The notes: generated by a model from the sequence alone, not told the origin. A DNA stretch of 16,620 nt from Methylovirgula sp. (GCA_030038595.1 JASHSW010000040.1:1-16620), one strand, 5' to 3'; shown: positions 6,537 through 14,547, counted from the stretch's first letter. Program-made: numbers and translations.

Positions 6537-7193
6537 CTAGAATTCGACATCGAGTTCCGCCAGCTCCTCCGGCTCGGCGTTGGCCGCTTCGAACCATTCG
6601 ACCATCGGCGGCCATTTCATGATCGTCTCGCAATACTCTTTTGAAGTCTTCTTCATCGGCACGCCATAGGTGATGAAACGCGTGCAGACCGGCGCGTACA
6701 TCGCATCGGCGATCGTCGGTTTTGCGCCGAAGAGAAACGGGCCGCCCCACCGCTCGAGACATTCCTTCCAGATCGTCTCGATGCGATCGATGTCCGGCTG
6801 GGCCCCGGCAAAAATCTTGAAGTTCGTGTGCCGGGCTTTGAGGTTCATCGGCAGCGCCGAACGCAGATTGTAGAAGCCCGAGTGAATTTCGCCGGAAATC
6901 GAGCGGCAATGGGCGCGCGCCGCGCGCTCCGCCGGCAGCATGCCGGCCTTGGGATAAAGTTCGGCCAAATATTCGGCGATGGCCAGCGTATCCCAGACGC
7001 TGACTCCCTTCTGGGTGAGGCGCGGCACCAGCACGGAGGGCGCCAGCAGCAGTAGCTCGGCCCGGTTGGTCGGATCGTCGATCGAGACGACCTGTTCTTC
7101 GACCTCCAATCCGGCGAGCTGGCAGAGGAGCCAGCCGCGCAGGGACCAAGAGGAGTAGTTCTTGCTGGAGATGGTCAGCACGGGACGCGTCAT
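6537..7193 (-). CDS. glutathione S-transferase family protein
   Basis: 218-aa cytosolic GST-fold protein that would conjugate or reduce substrates with glutathione. The N-terminal thioredoxin-like domain begins VLTISSKNYSSWSLRGWLL, where a Ser or Tyr near residues 8-13 could activate glutathione. It carries the cis-proline/glutathione-contact region SVLVPRL and then VWDTLAIAEYLAELYP, where Asp replaces the more common Glu. The C-terminal all-helical domain contains FLFGAKPTIADAMYAPV, the usual GST N-capping box region. The start is ATG 7193 with a weak GGTGAG upstream; an in-frame ATG at 7256 adds 21 residues unlike the family and would run into the divergent promoter region. The substrate is unknown. 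It is transcribed divergently from the PHA depolymerase, sharing a 95-nt spacer. Confidence 0.9.
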   Translation of the reverse strand: MTRPVLTISSKNYSSWSLRGWLLCQLAGLEVEEQVVSIDDPTNRAELLLLAPSVLVPRLTQKGVSVWDTLAIAEYLAELYPKAGMLPAERAARAHCRSISGEIHSGFYNLRSALPMNLKARHTNFKIFAGAQPDIDRIETIWKECLERWGGPFLFGAKPTIADAMYAPVCTRFITYGVPMKKTSKEYCETIMKWPPMVEWFEAANAEPEELAELDVEF

Positions 7194-7288
7194 GGGCTCA
7201 CCCAACAGATGAATCTTTGAGCACCGCATGATATTGCAGCGCAGCATAAAAAGCACTAGCGTTCTAGCTGGAAACGTTAGCGTTGAAG

Positions 7289-8554
7289 ATGACCGGCCAA
7301 TTTGACGATTTCCTAATCCCAGATTGGATGCGCCGAGACATGCTGTATCGCGCCTACCAGGCCTATTCCGAGGCCTCCGAACCGCTCCGCGCGATCGCCC
7401 GGGCCGGTACCGATCTCGGCAGGTTATTCAACGGGATCGGTGATTTAGGCGTTTCCAAACGACTGGCCGCTGGGCTTGAGCTGATTGCGCGCAGCCGGCT
7501 TACCCACACGCGCCCTTCCTATGGCGTCAGGAGCATCCGTGTCGACGGCCGCGACATCGCCGTGCGGGAAGAGACTCTTCTCTCTTTGCCGTTCTGCGAT
7601 CTCATCCGCTTTTCGAAGGACAGCGCCACGGCGCAGCCGAAAATGTTGGTGGTCGCGCCGCTCTCCGGACATTTCGCGACGCTCTTGCGCGACACCGTGA
7701 AGACGCTCCTGCGTGATCACGAAGTCTATATTACGGACTGGAAAAATGCCCGCGACGTGCCGATTGAGGAAGGGCAGTTCGGGTTCGAAGACTACGTCGA
7801 CTATATTGTCGCCTGCCTCGAGAAGATTGGCCCCGGCGCGCACCTGCTCGCCGTCTGCCAGCCCTGCGTTCAGGCGCTCGCCGCCGTCGCGCTGATGGCG
7901 GAACAACGCAACCCCGCCGAGCCGCGCAGCATGACCTTGATGGCGGGGCCGATCGACGCGCGCGTGAACCCTTCGAAGGTCAACGCACTCGCGATCTCGA
8001 AACCCATCGAATGGTTCGAGAGGAACTTGATCTCGCGCGTTCCGTTTCGCCTGCCGGGAGCAGGCCGCAAAGTCTATCCGGGCTTCGTACAACTTTTCGC
8101 ATTCATGTCGATGAACATGGAACGCCATATCCAGGCGCATCGCGATCTTTATCAACACCTCAGCAACGGCAGGGACGAAGACGCGCAGGCGATCATGACG
8201 TTTTACGACGAATATTTCGCGGTGCTCGACTTGCCGGCGGAATTCTATCTGGAAACCGTGAAGATCGTTTTTCAGGACGCTCTGCTGGCCAAAGGCCAAT
8301 TGAAACATCGCGGCCGCAAGGTGAACCCTGGCGCGATCCGCCGTACTGCGCTTTTGACCATCGAAGGCGAGCGCGACGATATTTGTATGGTCGGGCAGAC
8401 CGCGGCGGCGCACCTCCTCTGCAACGGGCTTCGTCCGCATCTCAAACGGCACCATTACCAGGTTGGCGTCGGCCACTATGGGACGTTCAGCGGCAAGCGT
8501 TGGAACGCGCAGATCTATCCGGTGATCCGCAACTTGGTTTTGGCGATGAACTGA
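7289..8554 (+). CDS. phaZ: intracellular polyhydroxyalkanoate depolymerase
   Basis: 421-aa alpha/beta-hydrolase of the intracellular PHB depolymerase family, which degrades native storage granules inside the cell. The N-terminus contains DMLYRAYQAYSEASEPLRA. The nucleophile is a cysteine, C190, in the lipase-box-like AVCQP, as known for the Ralstonia eutropha i-PHB depolymerase PhaZ1, rather than serine. Other family segments are VVAPLSGHFATLLRDTVKTL, VYITDWKNARDVP, TLMAGPIDARVNP and, near the C-terminus, LLTIEGERDDICMVGQT (candidate acid) and HHYQVGVGHYGTFSGKRW (candidate catalytic His). There is no signal peptide, which fits an intracellular enzyme. ATG 7289 is preferred over a TTG two codons earlier; neither has a strong SD. 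Together with the phasin gene it implies that the organism stores PHA. Confidence 0.93.
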   Translation: MTGQFDDFLIPDWMRRDMLYRAYQAYSEASEPLRAIARAGTDLGRLFNGIGDLGVSKRLAAGLELIARSRLTHTRPSYGVRSIRVDGRDIAVREETLLSLPFCDLIRFSKDSATAQPKMLVVAPLSGHFATLLRDTVKTLLRDHEVYITDWKNARDVPIEEGQFGFEDYVDYIVACLEKIGPGAHLLAVCQPCVQALAAVALMAEQRNPAEPRSMTLMAGPIDARVNPSKVNALAISKPIEWFERNLISRVPFRLPGAGRKVYPGFVQLFAFMSMNMERHIQAHRDLYQHLSNGRDEDAQAIMTFYDEYFAVLDLPAEFYLETVKIVFQDALLAKGQLKHRGRKVNPGAIRRTALLTIEGERDDICMVGQTAAAHLLCNGLRPHLKRHHYQVGVGHYGTFSGKRWNAQIYPVIRNLVLAMN

Positions 8555-8609
8555 GGCGGCGCCGTGCGTCCTTGACGGCACCCGCCCCTGCGGCCTATTT
8601 AACCTTCGC

Positions 8610-8710
8610 ACCTAGGGGATCCCCGGCAGGGGGCTGAGAGGCTGGCAGCGCTTATGAGCGGCCCAGCGACCCTTCGAACCTGATCCAGTTCGCACTGGCG
8701 TAGGGATGGT
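8610..8710 (+). promoter_or_regulatory. TPP riboswitch (THI element)
   Basis: Aptamer for thiamine pyrophosphate in the leader of the thi operon. Conserved blocks in order are GGGG (8615-8618), GGCTGAGA (8632-8639), an extra stem made by GCTGG and CCAGC, GAACCTGATC (8676-8685), a CCAGT-TCGC-ACTGG hairpin, and GGCGTAGGGA (8697-8706). The closing helix is short (ACC 8610-8612 with GGT 8708-8710). The final conserved AGGGA is also the only Shine-Dalgarno for thiO at ATG 8712. No terminator hairpin fits between aptamer and gene, so control should be of translation: bound TPP locks the SD inside the aptamer. Confidence 0.95.
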
Positions 8711-8711
8711 C

Positions 8712-9734
8712 ATGGCAGGTTCCTCCCAAAAAATCCGTGTTCTCGGCGCCGGCGTGGTGGGGCTCGCGGTAGCGTATGAGCTGGCGCGCGCCGGGCAATC
8801 GGTCGAGATCGTCGAGCGCGCCGCCGGCCCTGGGCTCGGATGTTCCTATTTCGCAGGCGGCATGCTGGCGCCTTGGTGCGAGGACGAGGGCGCCGCGCCG
8901 CTTGTTCTCGAATGGGGGCGCGAAGGGATCGAATATTGGACGAATACCGTGCCTGCCGCGGAGGTCAACGGCACGTTGGTCGTCGCGCCGCCGCGCGATC
9001 GTCCCGACCTCATCCGGTTCTCGCGCGTAACCTCCGGCTTCGTGCAGCTCGACCCGGCCGGCGTCGCCGAGCGCGAACCGGATCTCGCCGGCCGGTTCGA
9101 TGCGGCGCTGTTCTTTGCGGGTGAGGCGCATCTCGATCCGCGCCGCGCCACGTCGATGCTCGCCGCGCACCTCAGGGAATTCGCGACGGTCTGCTTTCGT
9201 TTCGACACCGCCGCCGAAGCCGTGACGGAGCCCGCCGATTGGATCATCGATTGCCGCGGCTTTGCCGCGCGCGACCGACTCGCGGATCTGCGCGGCGTCA
9301 AAGGCGAGATGCTGATTCTTGCGACGCGGGAAATTTCGCTCGCGCGGCCGGTGCGGCTGCTGCATCCGCGCCATCCGGTCTACGTCGTGCCGCGCGGCGA
9401 TGGGCGCTTCATGGTGGGCGCGACGGTGATCGAAAACGAAAACAGGCGCGTCACGGCGCGCTCGATGCTCGAATTGTTGAGTGCCGCCTATGCGCTGCAT
9501 CCCGCATTCGGCGAGGCGGAAATCGTCGAGACCGGCGCGGACCTGCGTCCGGCATTTCCCGACAATCTGCCGCGCATCCGCCGTGTCGGCCGCGTGCTCG
9601 ACGTCAACGGTCTCTACCGGCATGGATTCTTGCTGGCGCCGGCACTGGCGCGCCGCGCCGCGGCGGTGGTCTTGCGCGACGCCTATTTTCCGGAGGTCAT
9701 GGATGCTGATCCAGGTCAACGGCAAAGAGCTTGA
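8712..9734 (+). CDS. thiO: glycine oxidase ThiO (FAD-dependent)
   Basis: 340-aa FAD-dependent amine oxidase of the DAO family that oxidises glycine to the imine (dehydroglycine) used for thiazole synthesis in thiamine biosynthesis. The N-terminal dinucleotide-binding motif is VLGAGVVGLAVAYELA (residues 10-25), followed by VEIVER ending in the ribose-binding acidic residue. Further family segments are CSYFAGGMLAPW, HLDPRRATSML, VYVVPRGDGRFMVGATV and the C-terminal NGLYRHGFLLAPALA for FAD and substrate. ATG 8712 is chosen because AGGGA (8702-8706) is 5 nt before it; an in-frame ATG at 8706 overlaps the SD itself. Its last 32 nt overlap thiS. It is the first gene of the riboswitch-controlled thi operon. 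Confidence 0.95.
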   Translation: MAGSSQKIRVLGAGVVGLAVAYELARAGQSVEIVERAAGPGLGCSYFAGGMLAPWCEDEGAAPLVLEWGREGIEYWTNTVPAAEVNGTLVVAPPRDRPDLIRFSRVTSGFVQLDPAGVAEREPDLAGRFDAALFFAGEAHLDPRRATSMLAAHLREFATVCFRFDTAAEAVTEPADWIIDCRGFAARDRLADLRGVKGEMLILATREISLARPVRLLHPRHPVYVVPRGDGRFMVGATVIENENRRVTARSMLELLSAAYALHPAFGEAEIVETGADLRPAFPDNLPRIRRVGRVLDVNGLYRHGFLLAPALARRAAAVVLRDAYFPEVMDADPGQRQRA

Positions 9735-9900
9735 AGTCGAAGCTCCGACGCTCTCGGCTTTGCTCCGCGAGCTCGGCTATGAGGGAACGGTGGTGGCGAC
9801 CGCTTTGAATCAGGCTTTCGTGCGTGCCGTCGATCGCACGGCGACGCCGTTGAAATCCGGCGACGCGGTCGAGGTCCTCGTGCCGCGCCAAGGCGGATAA
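9703..9900 (+). CDS. thiS: sulfur carrier protein ThiS
   Basis: 65-aa ubiquitin-like sulfur carrier. Its C-terminal Gly-Gly (PRQGG) is adenylated and thiocarboxylated, and it delivers sulfur to ThiG for thiazole formation. The beta-grasp fold is suggested by MLIQVNGKELEVEAPTLSAL and the closing SGDAVEVLVPRQGG, and the length is normal. The start is ATG 9703 with GGAGG (9692-9696) 6 nt upstream; another ATG at 9699 belongs to the thiO frame. The first 32 nt overlap the end of thiO in a different frame, giving translational coupling. The E1-like activator ThiF is not in the window. Confidence 0.95.
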   Translation: MLIQVNGKELEVEAPTLSALLRELGYEGTVVATALNQAFVRAVDRTATPLKSGDAVEVLVPRQGG

Positions 9901-9912
9901 TAGGAATTCGCT

Positions 9913-10713
9913 ATGGATAACGCGCCCTTCACGCTCTACGGCACGACGCTCGCCGCACGGCTCCTCCTGGGAACGGCGCAATATTCTTCGCCCGCCGTTC
10001 TCGCCGCGGCGATCAAGGCCTCGGGCACCGAGGTAGTTACCGTTTCATTGCGGCGCGAGGCCGGCGGCAATCGCGCCGGCGAGAGCTTCTGGTCGCTGAT
10101 CCGCGAACTCGGCGTCAAAGTTCTGCCGAACACCGCAGGCTGCCGCAGCGTGAAGGAAGCAGTGACCACCGCGCAAATGGCGCGCGAAATCTTCGCGACC
10201 TCCTGGGTCAAGCTCGAAGTCATCGCCGACGACGATTTGCTGCAGCCCGACGTGTTCGGTCTCGTCGAAGCGGCGGCGATTCTCTCGCACGACGGATTCC
10301 AGGTCTTTCCCTATACGAGCGAAGATCTCGTCGTCGCCGAAAGGCTCATTGGCGCGGGTTGCGAGGTGCTGATGCCGTGGGGCGCGCCGATCGGCTCGGG
10401 GCGCGGGCTCAACAACGCCTTCGCGCTTCAGGCGCTGCGCAAACGTTTCCCCGCCGTGCCGCTCATCGTCGACGCCGGGATAGGCACGCCGGCACACGCG
10501 GCGGCGGCGATGGAGCTCGGCTACGACGGCGTGCTGCTCAATACCGCGGTCGCCAAAGCGGGCGACCCCGTCGCCATGGCGCGCGCCTTTGCGCTCGCCG
10601 TCGAGGCAGGGCGCGTAGCCTATTGCGCCGAGCCGATTCCGCCGCGCGACATGGCGGAACCTTCGACACCGCAGCTCGGCCGGGCCTTTGTCGAACTTCC
10701 GCGTCGTGCTTGA
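9913..10713 (+). CDS. thiG: thiazole synthase ThiG
   Basis: 266-aa TIM-barrel enzyme that condenses deoxyxylulose-5-phosphate, dehydroglycine and the ThiS thiocarboxylate to the thiazole phosphate of thiamine. Residue K100 in SWVKLEVI is the Schiff-base lysine by family alignment. Other signatures are [52 protein letters not shown] (phosphate binding), [13 protein letters not shown] and [11 protein letters not shown], covering the whole barrel. AGGA (9902-9905) lies 7 nt before the ATG, and the thiS stop is 12 nt upstream. Its 3' end overlaps thiE by 8 nt with the chosen thiE start. Length and motifs are normal, and nothing suggests loss of function. Confidence 0.97.
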   Translation: MDNAPFTLYGTTLAARLLLGTAQYSSPAVLAAAIKASGTEVVTVSLRREAGGNRAGESFWSLIRELGVKVLPNTAGCRSVKEAVTTAQMAREIFATSWVKLEVIADDDLLQPDVFGLVEAAAILSHDGFQVFPYTSEDLVVAERLIGAGCEVLMPWGAPIGSGRGLNNAFALQALRKRFPAVPLIVDAGIGTPAHAAAAMELGYDGVLLNTAVAKAGDPVAMARAFALAVEAGRVAYCAEPIPPRDMAEPSTPQLGRAFVELPRRA

Positions 10714-11314
10714 TCCCTTCTATCCGATCGTCGACAGTGCCGCGTGGATTGCACGGCTTCTGCCGTGCGGCGTGAAATTCGTACAGTTGCGCATCAAAGA
10801 TCGGCCGCGAGAGGCGCTGCGCGGCGAAATCGCCGCCGCCGAAGATCTGTGCGGCAAGGCCGGTGCGGCACTTGTCATCAACGATTATTGGCAGGAGGCG
10901 ATCGATCTTGGCTGCCGCTTCGTGCATCTAGGCCAGGGCGATCTTAAGTCCGCCGACCGTGCCGCGATCGCTGCCGCCGGGCTGCGGCTTGGAATCTCCA
11001 CGCACGACGACGCAGAGCTGGCGCGCGCGCTCGCGGCCAAGCCGGATTATATCGCGCTTGGCCCCATCTATCCGACGATCCTGAAGGCGATGGAGTTCGC
11101 GCCGCAAGGTCTCGCCCGCGTCGGCGAATGGAAAAAGCGGATCGGCACGATTCCGCTGGTCGCGATCGGCGGGATCACGTTAGAGCGCGCCGCGCGAGTG
11201 TTCGAAGCCGGCGCCGACGTTATCGCGGTCGTTACCGACATCACGCGTGCCGCCGATCCCGAAGCGCGCGCCACCGCTTGGGTGAAGGCGACTCGACGAC
11301 GTCTGATCGCCTAA
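10706..11314 (+). CDS. thiE: thiamine-phosphate synthase ThiE
   Basis: About 202-aa TIM-barrel enzyme that joins the thiazole phosphate and hydroxymethylpyrimidine pyrophosphate to thiamine phosphate. Segments seen are [59 protein letters not shown] and [11 protein letters not shown], the family order without gaps. Start choice: GTG 10706 (then [13 protein letters not shown]) fits the N-terminus I recall in related alphaproteobacteria. TTG 10688 is in the same frame and adds six residues; neither has a clear SD, so translation probably depends on coupling to thiG, which it overlaps. The stop TAA (11312-11314) interlocks with the stop of the convergent heparinase gene. thiC, thiD and thiL are not in the window, so the pyrimidine half must be made by genes elsewhere. 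Confidence 0.94.
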   Translation: MLDPFYPIVDSAAWIARLLPCGVKFVQLRIKDRPREALRGEIAAAEDLCGKAGAALVINDYWQEAIDLGCRFVHLGQGDLKSADRAAIAAAGLRLGISTHDDAELARALAAKPDYIALGPIYPTILKAMEFAPQGLARVGEWKKRIGTIPLVAIGGITLERAARVFEAGADVIAVVTDITRAADPEARATAWVKATRRRLIA

Positions 11315-13107
11315 ACTTTCTCCCCATACGCGGTAAGCGTTTCCTTCTCCTCTCCTTCATCCGCGGCGGCTGTATCTTTCTCCGGATGTTCGTCCGCGGC
11401 TGCTGCCTCTTTATCCTGATATTCCTCCATGCGCTGCAATGCCCAGACGATCTGCGTCTTCGCATCGGTGCGGCAACGGACGACGATCTGCTCGCAGGGC
11501 CGTGGGCCGTCAGTCGCCGCAAAGAAAGCGCTTTCTTCGATTTCGATGTCGCAGTCCTGCGCAGTAAAGACCCAGCGACTGTCGTCCGGCAGATCGAGAA
11601 GCACGGCGCGGCCGTCGGGCGCACTTTGCAAGCGCACGCTCGGATGGATGTGGAAACGCAGCGCATAAGGATGCGAATCCTCGGCATTTGGGGATGCGGC
11701 TCGCAGCCGGTCTCGGCCTTCGAGCCGCATCCCGTCGCAGCCGAGCGTGAGCTGGCGCTCGTGGATCAGCCCGAAACGCATGCGATAGCCGTCGTGGGCA
11801 GCCAGGAGGCGGGTTTTCATCGGCAGGTTCTGGCGTTCGACGCCGACCTGCCGGGGCCCGGAAAGAATTTCATTCCCGAACCATTTTTCGAGGCCGTGCC
11901 CGCTCGCGAAGCGGCAGGAGGACGTGTCGTCGACGATCAGCGTGGAATGCGCGGCGGTGGCGCGCGCGGCGCGATGCGCGGCGATGCGGTTGACGTCGGG
12001 GGCGCCGCAGTTGACGACCAGCCTTTGCGGCCCGACGGAGAATTCGAAGGACAGGCAGCCGGCATGGGCCTGCGTCGAGAACTCAGGCGGCGGCGGCTGG
12101 CCGACATCGACGATCAGCAGACTCGGTCCGGCTTCGACGCGCTGGTAGCCGGAATGCGGTGCATTGACCATCGCTTTGGCGCGCGGATCGTCATAGGCGA
12201 GCACGGTCGCGAGAATATCGGGCTCGGTAACGCCCATGCCATTGAAGAGCGCGAGCGTGCCGTCGCCATGGCGCAGCATGCGCAGCATCGGCAGGATGCG
12301 GTCGATGGCGTTGAGCAATTGCGGCGGCGGAGCGACGCCACGCGCCGCGTAGGTCTGGCGCAGCGGCAACAGATCGAGCAACAGACGAATGAGTACATCC
12401 GGATTGCGGCTGACATGACCGCCGTCCGGCAGGATCTGCCGGACAAGTTCGTCGGCGAGCAGTCGCGTGCCGCGGCGCTGGTAACCACCGTCCGTCTGCA
12501 TGCAAAGGCCAAGTTCGGCGAGGCCGATCGCGGCAAAAAGGCGCTCGTCGCCGTGAACGAGCCCGGCTGTAATCTGCCGATCGAGGAAAAGTTGGGTGCG
12601 CGTCAGAGCGCGCATAAAACGGCGATAGAATTCGCGGTCGGCGGTCTCAAGAATGATCGGCGATTGCGAAAGGAACGACAGAGTTCGGCGGACGGCGACG
12701 CGCGGTTCCCAAGCGGTCGTTCCACCCGGCTTTTCGGCGAGGGTGAGAAAATCGTCGACGAGCGCGCGGGCGTTGGCGCGCGCCAGCGCGGTATCCGCGG
12801 CACGCAGATGCCGCAACCAACCGAAGCTGTTGAGCGCACGCTCCCAGGAACGCGAGGGCGCCTCGACCTCGAACGGCGAGCGTCCGTGCAGGTTGACCAC
12901 TTTCCCCGCCAAAGCGAAATAGCCGGAATAGATCTCGCTGGCGATCGTCGAGTCGCTTGTGCGAATGTCCTGCGGCGCAACGAGCAGACGTTCCGGCGGG
13001 TTCGTACGCACCGCTGCCAGCGCGAAGGCAGGAAGGGTCGCAAGACGCCGCAGACGGCCGGCGGCGCGCGCCGCTGCGCGCCTGACGATCTGCAACTTGT
13101 CTTCCAT
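11311..13107 (-). CDS. heparinase II/III family protein with acidic repeat tail
   Basis: 598-aa protein of the heparinase II/III-like family. The N-terminal alpha-helical toroid part holds LLVAPQDIRTSD, EIYSGYFALAGKVV and RSWERALNSFGWLRHLRAA. The C-terminal beta-sandwich part holds HAGCLSFEFSVGPQRLVVNCG and ARATAAHSTLIVDDTSSCRF, where the family's His/Asn region lies. No signal peptide is evident. Its substrate is unknown; related genes are widespread in alphaproteobacteria next to rsmB and often purH, suggesting an uncharacterised envelope-polysaccharide role. ATG 13107 is chosen by family length; an in-frame TTG at 13158 is possible, and neither has an SD at normal spacing. The last 35 residues are an acidic low-complexity extension made of about 11-residue repeats (KEAAAADE, KDTAAADE), not expected for the family. 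It sits 81 nt after rsmB on the same strand, likely one operon. Confidence 0.88.
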   Translation of the reverse strand: MEDKLQIVRRAAARAAGRLRRLATLPAFALAAVRTNPPERLLVAPQDIRTSDSTIASEIYSGYFALAGKVVNLHGRSPFEVEAPSRSWERALNSFGWLRHLRAADTALARANARALVDDFLTLAEKPGGTTAWEPRVAVRRTLSFLSQSPIILETADREFYRRFMRALTRTQLFLDRQITAGLVHGDERLFAAIGLAELGLCMQTDGGYQRRGTRLLADELVRQILPDGGHVSRNPDVLIRLLLDLLPLRQTYAARGVAPPPQLLNAIDRILPMLRMLRHGDGTLALFNGMGVTEPDILATVLAYDDPRAKAMVNAPHSGYQRVEAGPSLLIVDVGQPPPPEFSTQAHAGCLSFEFSVGPQRLVVNCGAPDVNRIAAHRAARATAAHSTLIVDDTSSCRFASGHGLEKWFGNEILSGPRQVGVERQNLPMKTRLLAAHDGYRMRFGLIHERQLTLGCDGMRLEGRDRLRAASPNAEDSHPYALRFHIHPSVRLQSAPDGRAVLLDLPDDSRWVFTAQDCDIEIEESAFFAATDGPRPCEQIVVRCRTDAKTQIVWALQRMEEYQDKEAAAADEHPEKDTAAADEGEEKETLTAYGEKV

Positions 13108-13188
13108 CTCGGCAGGACTCAGATCATCGCCTCCCGGTCGGCTGTTCGAATCTTCCAAACTTTGGCCAAAATTCGCTTGAACGCAACA

Positions 13189-14547
13189 TCACTGGCTGCG
13201 TAAGAGCCTTGCCGCGAAGAAACCGTCGAGGCCGGCCATGCGGCGATCTTCCGCCGGAAAATGCGACGGCAGCGTGCGCAGTTCGCCGTTCGCATTGATG
13301 AGTTCGCCGAGACCGCCGATCTCTTCGGGCCGGATCGGCGAACGCCTGACGTCTGGGTTGCGGCGCAGCAAGGAGGCGATCTGCTGATCGCCTTCTTCCG
13401 GTTCGATCGAGCAGACGCAATAGACGATGCTGCCGCCGGGTTTGACGAGTTCGAAGGCCTTGTTGAGCATGCGGCTCTGAATTGCGGCGAGCTTGCCGAT
13501 GTCGCCCGGTTTCTTCGTCCAGGCGATATCGGGGTGGCGACGGATCGTACCCGTTCCCGAACAGGGAGCGTCGAGCAGCACCGCATCGAAGGCAACGCCC
13601 TTGAGCGCGAGGACATCGGCGACAACGATCTCAGCCTCGAGCCGCAGCCTCCGGAAATTGGCGGCGAGCAGTTTGAGGCGTTCCGCCGAGCGGTCAATCG
13701 CGATGACCCGCGCGCCGCGCGCCGCGAGCTGCGCCGCCTTACCGCCGGGCGCCGAACAGAAATCGGCGATCTTCATCCCCGGCGCTGCGTCGAGCAGCCT
13801 GGCCGGCAGCGCCGCGGCCGCATCCTGCACCCACCAGGCGCCGTCGGCGTAGCCCGGCAGTTCGGCGATCGGCCGACGTGTCGAGAGGCGCAGCGAACCG
13901 GTCGGCAAAAGACGAGCGCCGAGTCGCTCTGCCCAAAGCGCGGGATCGGATTTGACCGTGACGTCGAGCGTCGGCTCCTGCCGGTTGGCGGCGGCGATCG
14001 CCTGCGCCGTCGCCTCGCCATAGGTGTTGCGCCAACGCGCGGCGAGCCAAGCGGGCGCGTCCTGATCGAGGGCCGCGCCCTCGGCCAGGAGGAGATCGCG
14101 CCTGCGGATCAGGTTGCGTAACACTCCATTAACAAGCGGAGCATAAGGAACGGTCTTCTGGTCGAGGCGCATGATGCGGACGGCGAGATCGACTGCGGCG
14201 TGGTCGGGCACGTCGAGAAAAAGAATTTGCGCCGCGGCGATCGTCAGACAGGACTCGATCTGCGCCAGGCCGCGCGGCAAGTCCTTCTCAAGGAGCGCCG
14301 CCAAGGCGTGGCGGATCGTACCGAGTCGGCGCAGCGCCACGGTAACGATCGAGCGCGTCAGTGCGACATCGCGCGCCGCAAGCCCAGCAAGCCGCGACAG
14401 ACCCGAACCCGTCGCAAAGAGCTCGTCGATCGTATGGCCGCCGCCTACCACGTCGCGCAAGATCGTGGCGGCTGCGACGCGCACCGCGAGTCCGGGGACC
14501 GCCACCGACTCTTCGGCGCGCATGACAGCGCGCGGCGGCTTTACCAT
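13189..14547 (-). CDS. rsmB: 16S rRNA (cytosine-C5) methyltransferase, RsmB family
   Basis: 452-aa RsmB/NOP2-type enzyme that methylates C5 of a cytosine in 16S rRNA (position 967 in E. coli) using SAM. The N-terminal NusB-like RNA-binding domain occupies roughly residues 20-155 (LAARDVALTRSIVTVALRRL, VPYAPLVNGVLRNLI). The C-terminal Rossmann methyltransferase domain has motif I DFCSAPGGKAAQLAA, motif IV DAPCSGTGTIRRHPD with C329, and motif VI VYCVCSIEPEE with the catalytic C379. Both cysteines are present, so it should be active. ATG 14547 is chosen because GGAG lies 7 nt upstream and the length is normal; longer in-frame starts at 14565 and 14673 lack an SD. A weak promoter-like pair on this strand (TTGATC, 17 nt, TATCGA at 14664-14636) precedes it. 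The site specificity is a family inference. Confidence 0.93.
   Translation of the reverse strand: MVKPPRAVMRAEESVAVPGLAVRVAAATILRDVVGGGHTIDELFATGSGLSRLAGLAARDVALTRSIVTVALRRLGTIRHALAALLEKDLPRGLAQIESCLTIAAAQILFLDVPDHAAVDLAVRIMRLDQKTVPYAPLVNGVLRNLIRRRDLLLAEGAALDQDAPAWLAARWRNTYGEATAQAIAAANRQEPTLDVTVKSDPALWAERLGARLLPTGSLRLSTRRPIAELPGYADGAWWVQDAAAALPARLLDAAPGMKIADFCSAPGGKAAQLAARGARVIAIDRSAERLKLLAANFRRLRLEAEIVVADVLALKGVAFDAVLLDAPCSGTGTIRRHPDIAWTKKPGDIGKLAAIQSRMLNKAFELVKPGGSIVYCVCSIEPEEGDQQIASLLRRNPDVRRSPIRPEEIGGLGELINANGELRTLPSHFPAEDRRMAGLDGFFAARLLRSQ

Noticed and set aside
8555..8609. Possible terminator after phaZ (GCCGT ... ACGGC)
   Set aside because: Only a 5-bp stem with a 9-nt loop and no T-run; too weak to call.
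11128..13203. 691-codon open frame on the plus strand, the longest in the window
   Set aside because: It starts inside thiE in another frame and runs antisense to the heparinase gene; composition is shadow-like with no domain.
13261..14121. 286-codon open frame on the plus strand
   Set aside because: Antisense of rsmB; no recognisable motifs.
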